A DNA stretch of 5,528 nt from an uncultured Burkholderiales bacterium (GTDB taxonomy: Bacteria > Pseudomonadota > Gammaproteobacteria > Burkholderiales > Burkholderiaceae): positions 1-5,528 of the forward strand of contig CAIMWY010000252.1 in the NCBI GenBank assembly GCA_903845315.1, in the 5' to 3' direction. The position numbers and the translations under genes are program-made. Each line of letters starts with the position of its first letter. Position 1 is the first letter of the stretch. Shown here one piece after another: positions 1 through 5,528 of this stretch. Under the pieces are notes generated by a model. It saw only the letters and a list, made by a program, of their open reading frames with translations, was not told the DNA's origin and searched no databases.

Positions 1-812
1 CCGGCCAACATCATCAGCACCAACACCACCCAGTGGTATTCGTGGGTGTACAAGAAGCTGTAGTGGTTGCTCAGCATGGCAAAGATCACCGGCAACGTGA
101 AGTAGGTGTTGTGCACGCTGCGTTGCTTGCCGCGCTTGCCGTGCATGGCCAACTCTTGGGGGTCCATCGCCACACCCGAGGTCATGGCGGCCACCACCTT
201 GCGTTGGCCGGGAATGATCCAAAAGAACACGTTGGCACTCATGGCCGTGGCGATCATGGCGCCCACCAACAAGAAGGCCGCGCGGCCTGCAAACAAGTGA
301 CACGCGGCCCAAGCTGCAAACGCCACCACCGCCATCATGATGGCGCCCACCACGCGTTCACCGTTTTCGCGGAAACCAAAGACGCGGCTGACCGCGTCAT
401 AGATCACCCAAAACACCACCAAAAAGCTCAACGCTGCCGTGATGGCTTGTACGGGGGACCAATCCATCAAGGACTTGTCGATCAAGAAGGTGCCGGCATT
501 CCAGAGGTAAAGCACGGTGAACAGCGAGAAGCCGGTCAACCACGTGGTGTAGGCCTCCCAGTAAAACCAATGCAGCTTGGTGTGAATTTTCTTAGGGGCC
601 ACCATGTACTTTTGGGGGTTGTAAAACCCCCCGCCGTGCACCGCCCACATGGCACCGTCGACGCCTTTTTCCAACAGATCCGGCGAATTGGGCTTGATCA
701 GGTTGTTGTCGAGAAAAACAAAATAAAACGAGGAGCCGATCCATGCGATCGCCGTGATCACATGCACCCAACGCAGCAGCAGGTTGGCCCAATCCAGTAA
801 ATACGCGTCCAT
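1..812 (-). CDS. puuD: Urate hydroxylase PuuD, N-terminal membrane part (3' end outside window)
   Basis: PuuD is an inner-membrane enzyme that oxidises urate to 5-hydroxyisourate and passes electrons to a cytochrome c. Translation from the ATG at 812-810 gives 270 residues with no stop, so the gene continues past position 1. Visible traits of the family (DUF989) are RWVHVITAIAWIGSSFYF at residues 14-31, with His17 in the first membrane helix; VHGGGFY at 58-64; a second helix at about 83-103; further helices at about 121-138, 154-174, 178-200 and 236-250; a start of another at about 260; and SVHNTYFTLPVIFAMLSNHY at 232-251. The C-terminal cytochrome c domain found in full-length members (about 400 residues) would lie outside the window and cannot be checked. 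No strong Shine-Dalgarno site precedes the ATG, only a GGG about eight bases upstream, but the protein start fits the family. It is separated from the upstream genes by 211 bases that hold possible control elements, so it may have its own promoter. The name is confident from the conserved segments and the xdhC context. Confidence 0.9.
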   Translation of the reverse strand, partial: MDAYLLDWANLLLRWVHVITAIAWIGSSFYFVFLDNNLIKPNSPDLLEKGVDGAMWAVHGGGFYNPQKYMVAPKKIHTKLHWFYWEAYTTWLTGFSLFTVLYLWNAGTFLIDKSLMDWSPVQAITAALSFLVVFWVIYDAVSRVFGFRENGERVVGAIMMAVVAFAAWAACHLFAGRAAFLLVGAMIATAMSANVFFWIIPGQRKVVAAMTSGVAMDPQELAMHGKRGKQRSVHNTYFTLPVIFAMLSNHYSFLYTHEYHWVVLVLMMLA

Positions 813-840
813 GTCAACCCAGTCAATTGGCAGAGAGGGA

Positions 841-869
841 TCATTCACCACCGCGGGCACTGTGAATGA
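841..869. repeat. Perfect 8-bp inverted repeat upstream of puuD (possible operator)
   Basis: TCATTCAC at 841-848 is mirrored exactly by GTGAATGA at 862-869, with a 13-base G+C-rich spacer. The arm centres are 21 bases apart, about two helical turns, as expected for a dimeric or tetrameric repressor or activator site. It ends 28 bases from the puuD start codon. It could also form a hairpin in the leader RNA near the ribosome-binding region. A rough estimate puts the chance of such a repeat arising in a region this size at a few percent. The binding protein is unknown. Confidence 0.4.
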
Positions 870-894
870 CGCAAGGGTCGCGAACAAGGGGCCT

Positions 895-911
895 GCGTGT
901 GAGCCACACGC
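895..911. repeat. Perfect 7-bp stem with 3-base loop in puuD leader
   Basis: GCGTGTG at 895-901 and CACACGC at 905-911 are exact reverse complements around the 3-base loop AGC. On the puuD-coding strand this is a tight, G+C-rich hairpin about 83 bases before the start codon. No T tract follows it in the direction of transcription, so it is not a classical intrinsic terminator. It could be an mRNA-stabilising stem, an attenuator part or a protein-binding palindrome. Confidence 0.4.
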
Positions 912-943
912 GCTGCCCTGCTCCGCTGCGACAGGTGACACGA

Positions 944-972
944 AGTGTATACAGTTTTTGTCGCCAAGCCAA
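944..972 (-). promoter_or_regulatory. Candidate sigma70-type promoter for puuD
   Basis: Read on the minus strand, TTGGCT (972-967) and TACACT (949-944) are separated by 17 bases and each match four of six consensus bases of the -35 and -10 hexamers. Transcription would start near 937, leaving a leader of about 125 bases before puuD that contains both inverted repeats described here. Its place in the only sizeable gap of the window supports it. The match is modest and no experiment is implied. Confidence 0.3.
946..953. promoter_or_regulatory. TGTATACA palindrome, possible GntR-type operator
   Basis: TGTATACA is a perfect palindrome that overlaps the candidate -10 element, where a repressor would block transcription. 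The GT-N-AC core (here GTATAC) resembles operators of FadR-subfamily GntR regulators, and GntR regulators control some purine-catabolism genes (HpxS in Klebsiella). An 8-base palindrome is common by chance, so the weight rests on its position and its resemblance to that motif class. No regulator gene is present in the window. Confidence 0.3.
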
Positions 973-994
973 GCCCCTGGGTCAGGCGACTGGA

Positions 995-1015
995 GGCTTT
1001 TGCGCCATCAAAGCC
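995..1015 (-). other. Short stem-loop just after the binding-protein gene
   Basis: GGCTTT (995-1000) and AAAGCC (1010-1015) pair perfectly around nine bases, beginning eight bases after the stop codon of the preceding gene on the minus strand. The position would suit a 3' end structure. The stem is short and lacks a following run of T, so it is a weak candidate at best for termination. Its most likely role, if any, is transcript 3' end protection. Confidence 0.2.
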
Positions 1016-1023
1016 CAACGGCG

Positions 1024-1755
1024 TCAGGCCGCAGGAGCCACCGACGCACCCTGAATGTTGTGGCGTTTGATGGCATCGGCCACAAAGCCGCTTTGTTTCA
1101 TCTCTTCCACAAAGGCGCGCAACACCGCCACGGCTTCGGCGCTGCGGCTCTTGGGCAAGCCCATGGCCTGTTGAATCACCATGAATCGCCCGGGCAACAA
1201 GCGCACACCGGGCACGCGCAGCGCATCGGCTTCGAGTTGCTGTTTGACGCCTGCAGCCACTTCGCAGCCTTGGGCCAAAAAAGTGTCGACCACCGTGGGC
1301 GAGGTGGGCGCACGCACGATGGTGGCGTGCTTGAGTTCACGGGTGAGGTACAGGTCGTAGGCGCTGCCCTTACCCACCACCACGCGCAAGCCTGCGATGT
1401 CGACCTCGTCGTTGCTGTGAATGGCCGATGCCTGGGGCACCATGTAGCTGCCTTCAATCAAGACATAAGGTGCGGTGAAGTGGATGCCGGCACCACGCAG
1501 GGGGTCGACGGCAAAGAAGCCAAAGTCGGCTTGCTCATTCGTCACGGCGTCCACCGACTTGCCCGCAGCGTCAAACACCACCAGCTCGATGGCAATACCC
1601 AGATGCTTGGCCAAGCCACGGGCAAGATCCACCGAAACACCGAAGGGTTGACCGTCTGCACCTGCTTTGGCCAAGATGGGATTGCCTAGGTTGATGGAGG
1701 CGCGCAACACGCCGGTAGGTGCGAATTCAGCAAGCAAGGCGGGGCTGTAAGACAT
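1024..1755 (-). CDS. SBP_bac_3-type substrate-binding protein without signal peptide
   Basis: This 243-residue protein has the fold signature of family-3 (amino-acid type) solute-binding proteins: GVLRASINLGNP at residues 15-26, GVSVDLARGLAKHLG at 39-53, the stretch around QADFGFFAVDPLRG at 75-88, FTAPYVLIEGSYMV at 93-106, and a second-lobe strand at AGLRVVVGKGSAYD (121-134). Such proteins normally sit in the periplasm and feed an ABC importer. Here the ligand-binding domain begins almost at residue 1, with no charged and hydrophobic leader. The 12 in-frame codons between the upstream stop and the ATG contain no ATG, GTG or TTG. No Shine-Dalgarno sequence precedes the ATG, so translation may be coupled to the MBL gene, which ends 36 bases upstream in the same frame. 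No permease or ATPase gene is nearby. It may be a cytoplasmic ligand-binding protein or an enzyme on this fold (as in cyclohexadienyl dehydratase), or be exported by another route. Family assignment is firm, role unknown. Confidence 0.8.
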   Translation of the reverse strand: MSYSPALLAEFAPTGVLRASINLGNPILAKAGADGQPFGVSVDLARGLAKHLGIAIELVVFDAAGKSVDAVTNEQADFGFFAVDPLRGAGIHFTAPYVLIEGSYMVPQASAIHSNDEVDIAGLRVVVGKGSAYDLYLTRELKHATIVRAPTSPTVVDTFLAQGCEVAAGVKQQLEADALRVPGVRLLPGRFMVIQQAMGLPKSRSAEAVAVLRAFVEEMKQSGFVADAIKRHNIQGASVAPAA

Positions 1756-1791
1756 GGTGGTGATGAAAGTAAAAAGTAAGTCAGGCAGCGC

Positions 1792-2577
1792 TCAACGCGC
1801 CACCAAGTCGGTGAACAAACCGGTGCCCGCATTGGCGCACAAGTCGATGGTGGTGGACTGCTCCAGCGTTTCCGAGAACCATGCCGCAATCGACGCTTCG
1901 CGCTGGCCGATGTACTGCGGCTCGCCATGTGCGTTGAGCACCATGGTGAGGTCATGTCCGGGGATGAGCAGCGTGCCGGGCTTGGCGCGCCAGCAGTCCC
2001 AAATCAGGTTCAAGGTGTGGAGGCTGTCGGCCATGTCGTCGCTGTCGGCCACGCTGCGCGACAACAACTCGGCGCGGTTTTTGGCCGCGTCACCCGTGAA
2101 CACAATCGGTACCTCGTTGCCATGCAAGACAAAAATCAAATGCCCAGGCGTATGACCCGGCGCCGCCAAGGCCTCAAAGCCTGGCAAAAAAGCATCGCCC
2201 GCTTGGATGCGCTTGACGCGTGGCGACTGGCACAACTCGCGCACATACAACTCGGGCAATGGGTTAAAGCCCGCCGGTTCACTGGCAGCCCAACTCAGCT
2301 CGGCATCGCCAATCCACACCGTGGCATTGGGAAACAAGGTGAAGTTGACCGCGTGGTCGTAATGGGCGTGGGTGAGCACCACATCGGTCACGTCTTGCGC
2401 GCGCACGCCGTGCGCTTGCAGTTGTTTGGCCAAGGGCTTGCGCACGCCAAAGGCCCCCACATCCAACAAGATCACGCGGCCTTGTCCGCGCAACAAGGTG
2501 ATGGTGCTCCAGCCCAAGCCACCGTGGCACACGGCACGACCTGGAAAGCCTTGAATCAACACATCGACTTGGTACAT
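1792..2577 (-). CDS. Metallo-beta-lactamase-fold hydrolase
   Basis: This 261-residue protein carries the full MBL metal-binding set. It has LLDVG at residues 37-41, the HxHxDH motif in THAHYDH (His70, His72, Asp74, His75), His142 in PGHTPGH, the bridging Asp163 in FTGDAA and His208 in IPGHD. These residues would hold two metal ions, usually zinc, and activate water for hydrolysis. The layout and length resemble lactonase-like or general MBL hydrolases (AHL-lactonase type, glyoxalase II-like) rather than beta-lactamases. No signal peptide is seen, so it is probably cytoplasmic. The start is well supported: AGGAG lies six bases before the ATG and overlaps the stop of the preceding binding-protein gene, implying coupled translation. 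In this context it might open a ring or cleave an ester or amide derived from the transported compound, but the substrate cannot be deduced. Confidence 0.88.
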   Translation of the reverse strand: MYQVDVLIQGFPGRAVCHGGLGWSTITLLRGQGRVILLDVGAFGVRKPLAKQLQAHGVRAQDVTDVVLTHAHYDHAVNFTLFPNATVWIGDAELSWAASEPAGFNPLPELYVRELCQSPRVKRIQAGDAFLPGFEALAAPGHTPGHLIFVLHGNEVPIVFTGDAAKNRAELLSRSVADSDDMADSLHTLNLIWDCWRAKPGTLLIPGHDLTMVLNAHGEPQYIGQREASIAAWFSETLEQSTTIDLCANAGTGLFTDLVAR

Positions 2578-2583
2578 CTTTCG

Positions 2584-2588
2584 CTCCT
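2584..2588 (-). promoter_or_regulatory. Ribosome-binding site of the MBL gene, overlapping the upstream stop
   Basis: AGGAG on the minus strand overlaps the TAG stop codon (2589-2587) of the Bug-type gene and stands six bases before the ATG at 2577. The overlap of stop codon and Shine-Dalgarno site indicates that the two genes are made from one message and probably translated in a coupled way. Confidence 0.75.
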
Positions 2589-3555
2589 ACTCGGGCTTGA
2601 TGCCTGCGTCTTTGATCAGCTTGCCATAGAGGGCCAAATCGGACTTGACCAGACGCGCAAACTCAGCGGGCGAGCTGGCAATGATGTCGTTGCCGCCCTC
2701 TTCCACCAAGCGACGGCCGGCCTCCATGGACTTGCTGGCTTTGACAATCTCTTGGTGCAAGCGCGCAATGATGGCGGGGTCGGTTTTGGCCGGGGCAAAC
2801 ACCCCTTGGAACTGGGTGATGTTGAAGCCCGCATAGCCCAGCTCGTTGAGGGTGGGCAACTGCGGCATGCTGGCGGCACGCTTGGGGCCCGAGACCGCAA
2901 ACGCACGCAGCTTGCCGGCTTTGACCATCGGGCCTGCGGTGACCACGGGCTCGAAGGTGAAGGTGAGCTGACCGCCTAACAAATCGGCCAGCGCGGGTGC
3001 TGCGCCTTTGTAGGGAATGTGGGTCAGCTGTGTGCCTGTCATCTGGCTCAGCAACTCGCCCGCCAAGTGACCACCGCCGCCAATGCCGGTGGAGCCGTAG
3101 CTCACTTCATTGGGCTTGGCTTTGGCCAGCGCCACCAGGTCGCGCATGTTTTGAATCGGTGACGCGGCAGGCACCGCCACGGCGTATTGGTAGCTGGTGA
3201 TTTGGCTCACAGGCGCCAAGTCGTTCACGGCGTCATAGGGCACTTTGGCATAGAGCACCGGGTTGACCACAATGGGGCCGCTGGCCGTGAGCAACAAGGT
3301 GTAGCCGTCTGGCGCAGCCTTGGCCACCAAGTCGGTACCGAGCATGCCATTGGCACCGGGCTTGTTGTCGATGATGACCGTCTGGCCCAGGCTCTCCGAC
3401 ATGCGCTGGCCAATCACGCGTGCGGTGATGTCGGCGGCGCCGCCCGCCACATAAGGCACGACCATGCGGATCGGCTTGCTGGGGTAATCGGCTTGCGCGA
3501 AGGCTGGACCTGCGAAGGCCAACAAGGAAGTCAACGCAACGATGAATCTTTTCAT
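2587..3555 (-). CDS. Bug/TctC-family periplasmic solute-binding protein
   Basis: This 322-residue protein is a typical Bug-family (tripartite tricarboxylate transporter) binding protein, which captures carboxylates or related small ligands in the periplasm. A signal peptide is clear: MKR, a hydrophobic core at residues 4-15, and a likely signal peptidase I cut after AFA at residue 20. Family motifs follow: YPSKPIRMVVPYVAGGAAD (24-42), DNKPGANGMLG (63-73), APDGYTLLL (81-89), YGSTGIGGGGHLAGEL (153-168), HIPYKGAAPALADLLGGQ (179-196) and the C-terminal LVKSDLALYGKLIKDAGIKPE region. Length is normal and the gene is intact. AGGAGA five bases before the ATG supports the start. No TctA or TctB membrane subunits appear here, which is common for Bug proteins in Burkholderiales, where they are present in great excess over transporters. 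It stands 53 bases after the dehydrogenase gene and 9 bases before the MBL gene. The ligand is unknown; a carboxylate linked to the neighbouring dehydrogenase or hydrolase is a reasonable guess. Confidence 0.93.
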   Translation of the reverse strand: MKRFIVALTSLLAFAGPAFAQADYPSKPIRMVVPYVAGGAADITARVIGQRMSESLGQTVIIDNKPGANGMLGTDLVAKAAPDGYTLLLTASGPIVVNPVLYAKVPYDAVNDLAPVSQITSYQYAVAVPAASPIQNMRDLVALAKAKPNEVSYGSTGIGGGGHLAGELLSQMTGTQLTHIPYKGAAPALADLLGGQLTFTFEPVVTAGPMVKAGKLRAFAVSGPKRAASMPQLPTLNELGYAGFNITQFQGVFAPAKTDPAIIARLHQEIVKASKSMEAGRRLVEEGGNDIIASSPAEFARLVKSDLALYGKLIKDAGIKPE

Positions 3556-3608
3556 GCTTGTCTCCTGAGGTTTTGTGTTGCGGGCGTGTGACTTGCGTGG
3601 TGTGGACT

Positions 3609-4658
3609 TCAGGAAGCCACAGCAGCGTATTGGTAGAGCAAGGCCAGCACAGCCGGGTCGAGCACCACGCCTTCGCGGCGTTGGCGTTCCATTTTGGCCA
3701 GTTCAATTTGACCGGGCACCATCACCGGTTTGTCGGCGTCAACCGGTGGGCTGTCATGCAAGATGGCGGCAAAGTCGCGCATGCGTTGGGCCAGCCATTC
3801 GCTCGTGCCCAAGCGCTGGGTGTCTATCAGGATGAAGAAGTGCCCCAGGTTCTGCGGCTCATCGGGTGCATCGACCCACGACTTCACATGCGTCAAGTAG
3901 GCGGCGTTGGAGAGCAGGCCGGCAAACAAATCCACCAGCAGCGCCAGGCCGTAGCCCTTGTGCCCACCCACGGGTTGCAAGAAACCGTCCAGTGCGGCTT
4001 TGGGGTCGGTGGTGGCGCGGCCATCCTTGTCGGTGGCCCAGGTATCAGGGATCGACTCGCCACGCTTGAAGGCGTTGCGAATCTTGGCGCGCGCCACCAC
4101 GCTCATGGCCATGTCGAGCAAGAAGGGCTGGCCACCCGGATGCGGCACACCAAAGCCAATCGGGCTGTTGCCCAGGCGTGCATCGCTGCCGCCCCAAGGC
4201 GCAATGGTGGTGGTGGCGTTGCTGCCAATGATGCTGGCGAAACCTGCTTCAGCCGCGATCAGTGAATAAGGCGAGATAGGGCCAAAGTGGTTGCTGCCGC
4301 GTGCAAACGCAATGCCTATGCCGCATTCGCGGGCGACTTCCATGGCGGCCTTGAGGGAGCGCATGCCCACCACCGGGCCCACGCCGTTGTCGCCGTCCAC
4401 CCGCACCATGGCGGGTGCCACGCGCTCGACGGTGATATGGGGTTGGGCCTTGATGCCCTTGAGCAGCAAACGCTCGCCATACGACTCCACGCGGCTCAAG
4501 CCGTGGGTGGAAAGCCCAAACAAATCGGCCATCACCAACACGTGGGCCACTTCTTGGGCGTCGGCCAAGGGCAGGCCCAAGCCCTGAAAGGCACGGGTGC
4601 CGAGGCTGATGAGCTCAGCTTCGTTGAGCGGCTTTGGGGGGGGGTTGGGCTCTGTCAT
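3609..4658 (-). CDS. Ldh/malate-type NAD(P)-dependent 2-hydroxyacid dehydrogenase
   Basis: This 349-residue protein belongs to the Ldh2/malate-L-lactate dehydrogenase family, soluble NAD(P)-dependent enzymes that interconvert 2-hydroxyacids and 2-oxoacids and that include ureidoglycolate dehydrogenase (AllD), sulfolactate dehydrogenase and archaeal-type malate dehydrogenase. Motifs in order are DLFGLSTHGLSR (45-56), GSNHFGPISPYSL (121-133) with the likely catalytic His124, NSPIGFGVP (164-172), LLDMAMSVVARAKI (180-193), VGGHKGYGLALLVDLFAGLLS (starting at 230) and PGQIE (315-319). Length is typical and there is no truncation. The start is supported by AAAGGTG five bases before the ATG. The gene follows xdhC after 54 bases and precedes the Bug gene by 53. 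Because xdhC and puuD flank the block, oxidation of ureidoglycolate to oxalurate, or of a similar ureide-derived hydroxyacid, is an attractive role, but substrate specificity in this family cannot be read from these motifs. A run of nine C in codons 5-8 is unusual. Confidence 0.9.
   Translation of the reverse strand: MTEPNPPPKPLNEAELISLGTRAFQGLGLPLADAQEVAHVLVMADLFGLSTHGLSRVESYGERLLLKGIKAQPHITVERVAPAMVRVDGDNGVGPVVGMRSLKAAMEVARECGIGIAFARGSNHFGPISPYSLIAAEAGFASIIGSNATTTIAPWGGSDARLGNSPIGFGVPHPGGQPFLLDMAMSVVARAKIRNAFKRGESIPDTWATDKDGRATTDPKAALDGFLQPVGGHKGYGLALLVDLFAGLLSNAAYLTHVKSWVDAPDEPQNLGHFFILIDTQRLGTSEWLAQRMRDFAAILHDSPPVDADKPVMVPGQIELAKMERQRREGVVLDPAVLALLYQYAAVAS
4636..4644. repeat. Nine-base G/C homopolymer inside the dehydrogenase gene
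   Basis: Nine consecutive G on the plus strand are nine C in the coding strand, spanning the end of Asn5 through Pro8 of the dehydrogenase. A single-base slip would shift the frame almost at the start of the gene. It may be a slippage site or simply a proline-rich N-terminus encoded by CCC codons. The frame is open as given. Confidence 0.8.
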
Positions 4659-4712
4659 GGAAACACCTTTGTTGCGTTGCCACGAATTATGGGTGGCCCA
4701 AGGTGGGTCACC

Positions 4713-5528
4713 TCAAGTTTGCTGTAACAACTGCGCCACCACCGCCACGGCAATCACCTCAGGTTCTTTGCCGCTGATGCCCTCGATGCCAATGGGGCAG
4801 GTCACCCGCGCCAGCTCGTCGGCGCTGAAGCCGCGTGCCTCCAAACGGTGACGAAAGGTGGCCCATTTGGTTTTGCTGCCAATCAGGCCAATGAAGCCTA
4901 CGTCTCCCAAGGCGCGTTGACGCTTCAAGCAAGCCGCCACCACGTCGAGGTCTTCCGCGTGGCTGAAACTCATGATGAGCACGGCCGAGTGGGGCGCCAA
5001 ATCGGCCACAGCGGCGTGCACCGGATCGGAGTGCTCTGTCACCACATTCAGGGGCACTTGGGCGGGGAAAATTTCGTCTCGGCTGTCGATCCAGCGGACC
5101 GAAAACGGCAAGTTGCACAACACCTGAATCAGCGCACGGCCCACATGCCCGCCACCGAACAAGGCCAAGGGCTGGCCGTCGGCGAGCAAGCGTTGTTTAA
5201 GGGCGGAGGCATCGGCGGCGCCAATCGGCTCAAAGCGAAGATGCACCACGCCGCCACAGCATTGGCCCAGCGCGGGCCCGAGCGCGTAGCGCAGGGTGAG
5301 GGTCTGGTCTTCGTGGGTGACAACGCCAGAACTTGAATGGGCGGGTATTGCACCTGAAGGTTCAGATACAGCAGCTACAGATGCGCGTGCACGGTCACGT
5401 TGACCCAGCAAGGCGCGTGCTTCGTCGATGGCCTGAAACTCCAAGTGCCCGCCGCCAATGGTGTTGACCAAGGTGTGCGGAAAAACCGCCATCCACGCCC
5501 CTACCTCACGCGGGCCCGAGCCCTCGAC
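4713..5528 (-). CDS. xdhC: Xanthine dehydrogenase accessory protein XdhC (5' end outside window)
   Basis: XdhC binds molybdenum cofactor, promotes its sulfuration and delivers it to xanthine dehydrogenase, which oxidises hypoxanthine and xanthine to urate in the cytoplasm. The frame is open to the right edge. The in-frame residues VEGSGPREVGAW before the internal Met at 5492 match the usual N-terminal XdhC/CoxI pattern (GS-PRE-GA-M), so the true start lies beyond the window and the Met at 5492 is not the start. In the 271 visible residues one sees TIGGGHLE (23-30), GQCCGG (88-93), the Rossmann-like LFGGGHVGRAL (123-133), DSRDEIFP (148-155), VLIMSFSHAEDL (183-194) and FIGLIGSKTKWATFRHRL (212-229), then CPIGIEGISGKEPEVIAVAVVAQLL to the end. 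About 10-30 residues are probably missing. The gene ends 54 bases before the dehydrogenase gene. The xdhA and xdhB structural genes would be expected just upstream, outside the window. Confidence 0.92.
   Translation of the reverse strand, partial: VEGSGPREVGAWMAVFPHTLVNTIGGGHLEFQAIDEARALLGQRDRARASVAAVSEPSGAIPAHSSSGVVTHEDQTLTLRYALGPALGQCCGGVVHLRFEPIGAADASALKQRLLADGQPLALFGGGHVGRALIQVLCNLPFSVRWIDSRDEIFPAQVPLNVVTEHSDPVHAAVADLAPHSAVLIMSFSHAEDLDVVAACLKRQRALGDVGFIGLIGSKTKWATFRHRLEARGFSADELARVTCPIGIEGISGKEPEVIAVAVVAQLLQQT

Noticed and set aside
33..800. Open frame of 255 codons on the plus strand opposite puuD
   Set aside because: The translation is His/Gly/Gln-rich and lacks any domain, while the minus strand encodes clear PuuD membrane segments.
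960..990. GTCGCC ... GGCGAC inverted repeat upstream of puuD
   Set aside because: Six-base arms with a 19-base loop are expected by chance in a G+C-rich gap, and no T run follows on the transcribed strand.
1927..2979. Long open frame of 350 codons on the plus strand
   Set aside because: It lies opposite the MBL and Bug genes, which have full family motifs. Its translation is rich in Gly, His, Gln and Arg with no recognisable domain, as expected for the opposite strand of high-G+C coding DNA.
3558..4265. Open frame of 235 codons on the plus strand opposite the dehydrogenase
   Set aside because: It is a shadow of the Ldh-family gene, has no domain signature and has no credible ribosome-binding site.
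4701..4713. AGGTG-GGT-CACCT stem at the xdhC stop codon as a terminator
   Set aside because: A five-base stem with no T tract after it is too weak for intrinsic termination.
4686..4716. Possible promoter before the dehydrogenase gene (CATAAT at 4691-4686 on the minus strand)
   Set aside because: The only passable -35 (TTGAGG, 4716-4711) is 19 bases away and a weak match; the short gap after xdhC fits co-transcription better.
4713..5492. XdhC start at the internal ATG at 5492
   Set aside because: The frame stays open to the edge and the preceding residues match the conserved N-terminal XdhC pattern, so the start lies outside the window.

Overview
This is a compact bacterial segment of roughly 60% G+C. 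All six genes lie on the minus strand, so transcription runs from high to low coordinates. The high G+C, the coding style, the Bug-family (TctC-like) solute-binding protein and the purine-degradation genes together suggest a betaproteobacterium of the Burkholderiales, most likely Comamonadaceae (for example Limnohabitans, Rhodoferax or Polaromonas relatives). The taxon is inferred from these traits and was not tested by any search.

In order of transcription the layout is as follows. An xdhC-like xanthine dehydrogenase accessory gene runs off the right edge (4713-5528). It is followed by an Ldh/malate-type NAD(P)-dependent 2-hydroxyacid dehydrogenase (3609-4658), a Bug/TctC solute-binding protein with a clear signal peptide (2587-3555), a metallo-beta-lactamase-fold hydrolase (1792-2577) and an SBP_bac_3-type substrate-binding protein that lacks a signal peptide (1024-1755). 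These five genes are separated by 54, 53, 9 and 36 bases with no convincing terminator, so they are probably one operon. A 211-base intergenic region (813-1023) follows, carrying a candidate promoter, a TGTATACA palindrome and two perfect inverted repeats. Then comes puuD, the membrane urate hydroxylase, which runs off the left edge (1-812).

The two ends agree functionally. XdhC matures the molybdenum cofactor of xanthine dehydrogenase, which makes urate, and PuuD oxidises urate to 5-hydroxyisourate. The window therefore lies in a purine (xanthine/urate) catabolism locus. The four genes between them are not standard named steps of that pathway. The dehydrogenase could act on a ureide-derived hydroxyacid such as ureidoglycolate, the MBL protein could be a lactonase-like or cyclic-amide-like hydrolase, and the two binding proteins could capture or sense substrates. 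None of these substrates can be read from the sequence. No RNA genes, mobile elements, CRISPR arrays or long repeats were seen. The points most worth a second look are the signal-less binding protein, the unexplained enzyme/binding-protein block inside a purine locus, and the structured control region upstream of puuD.
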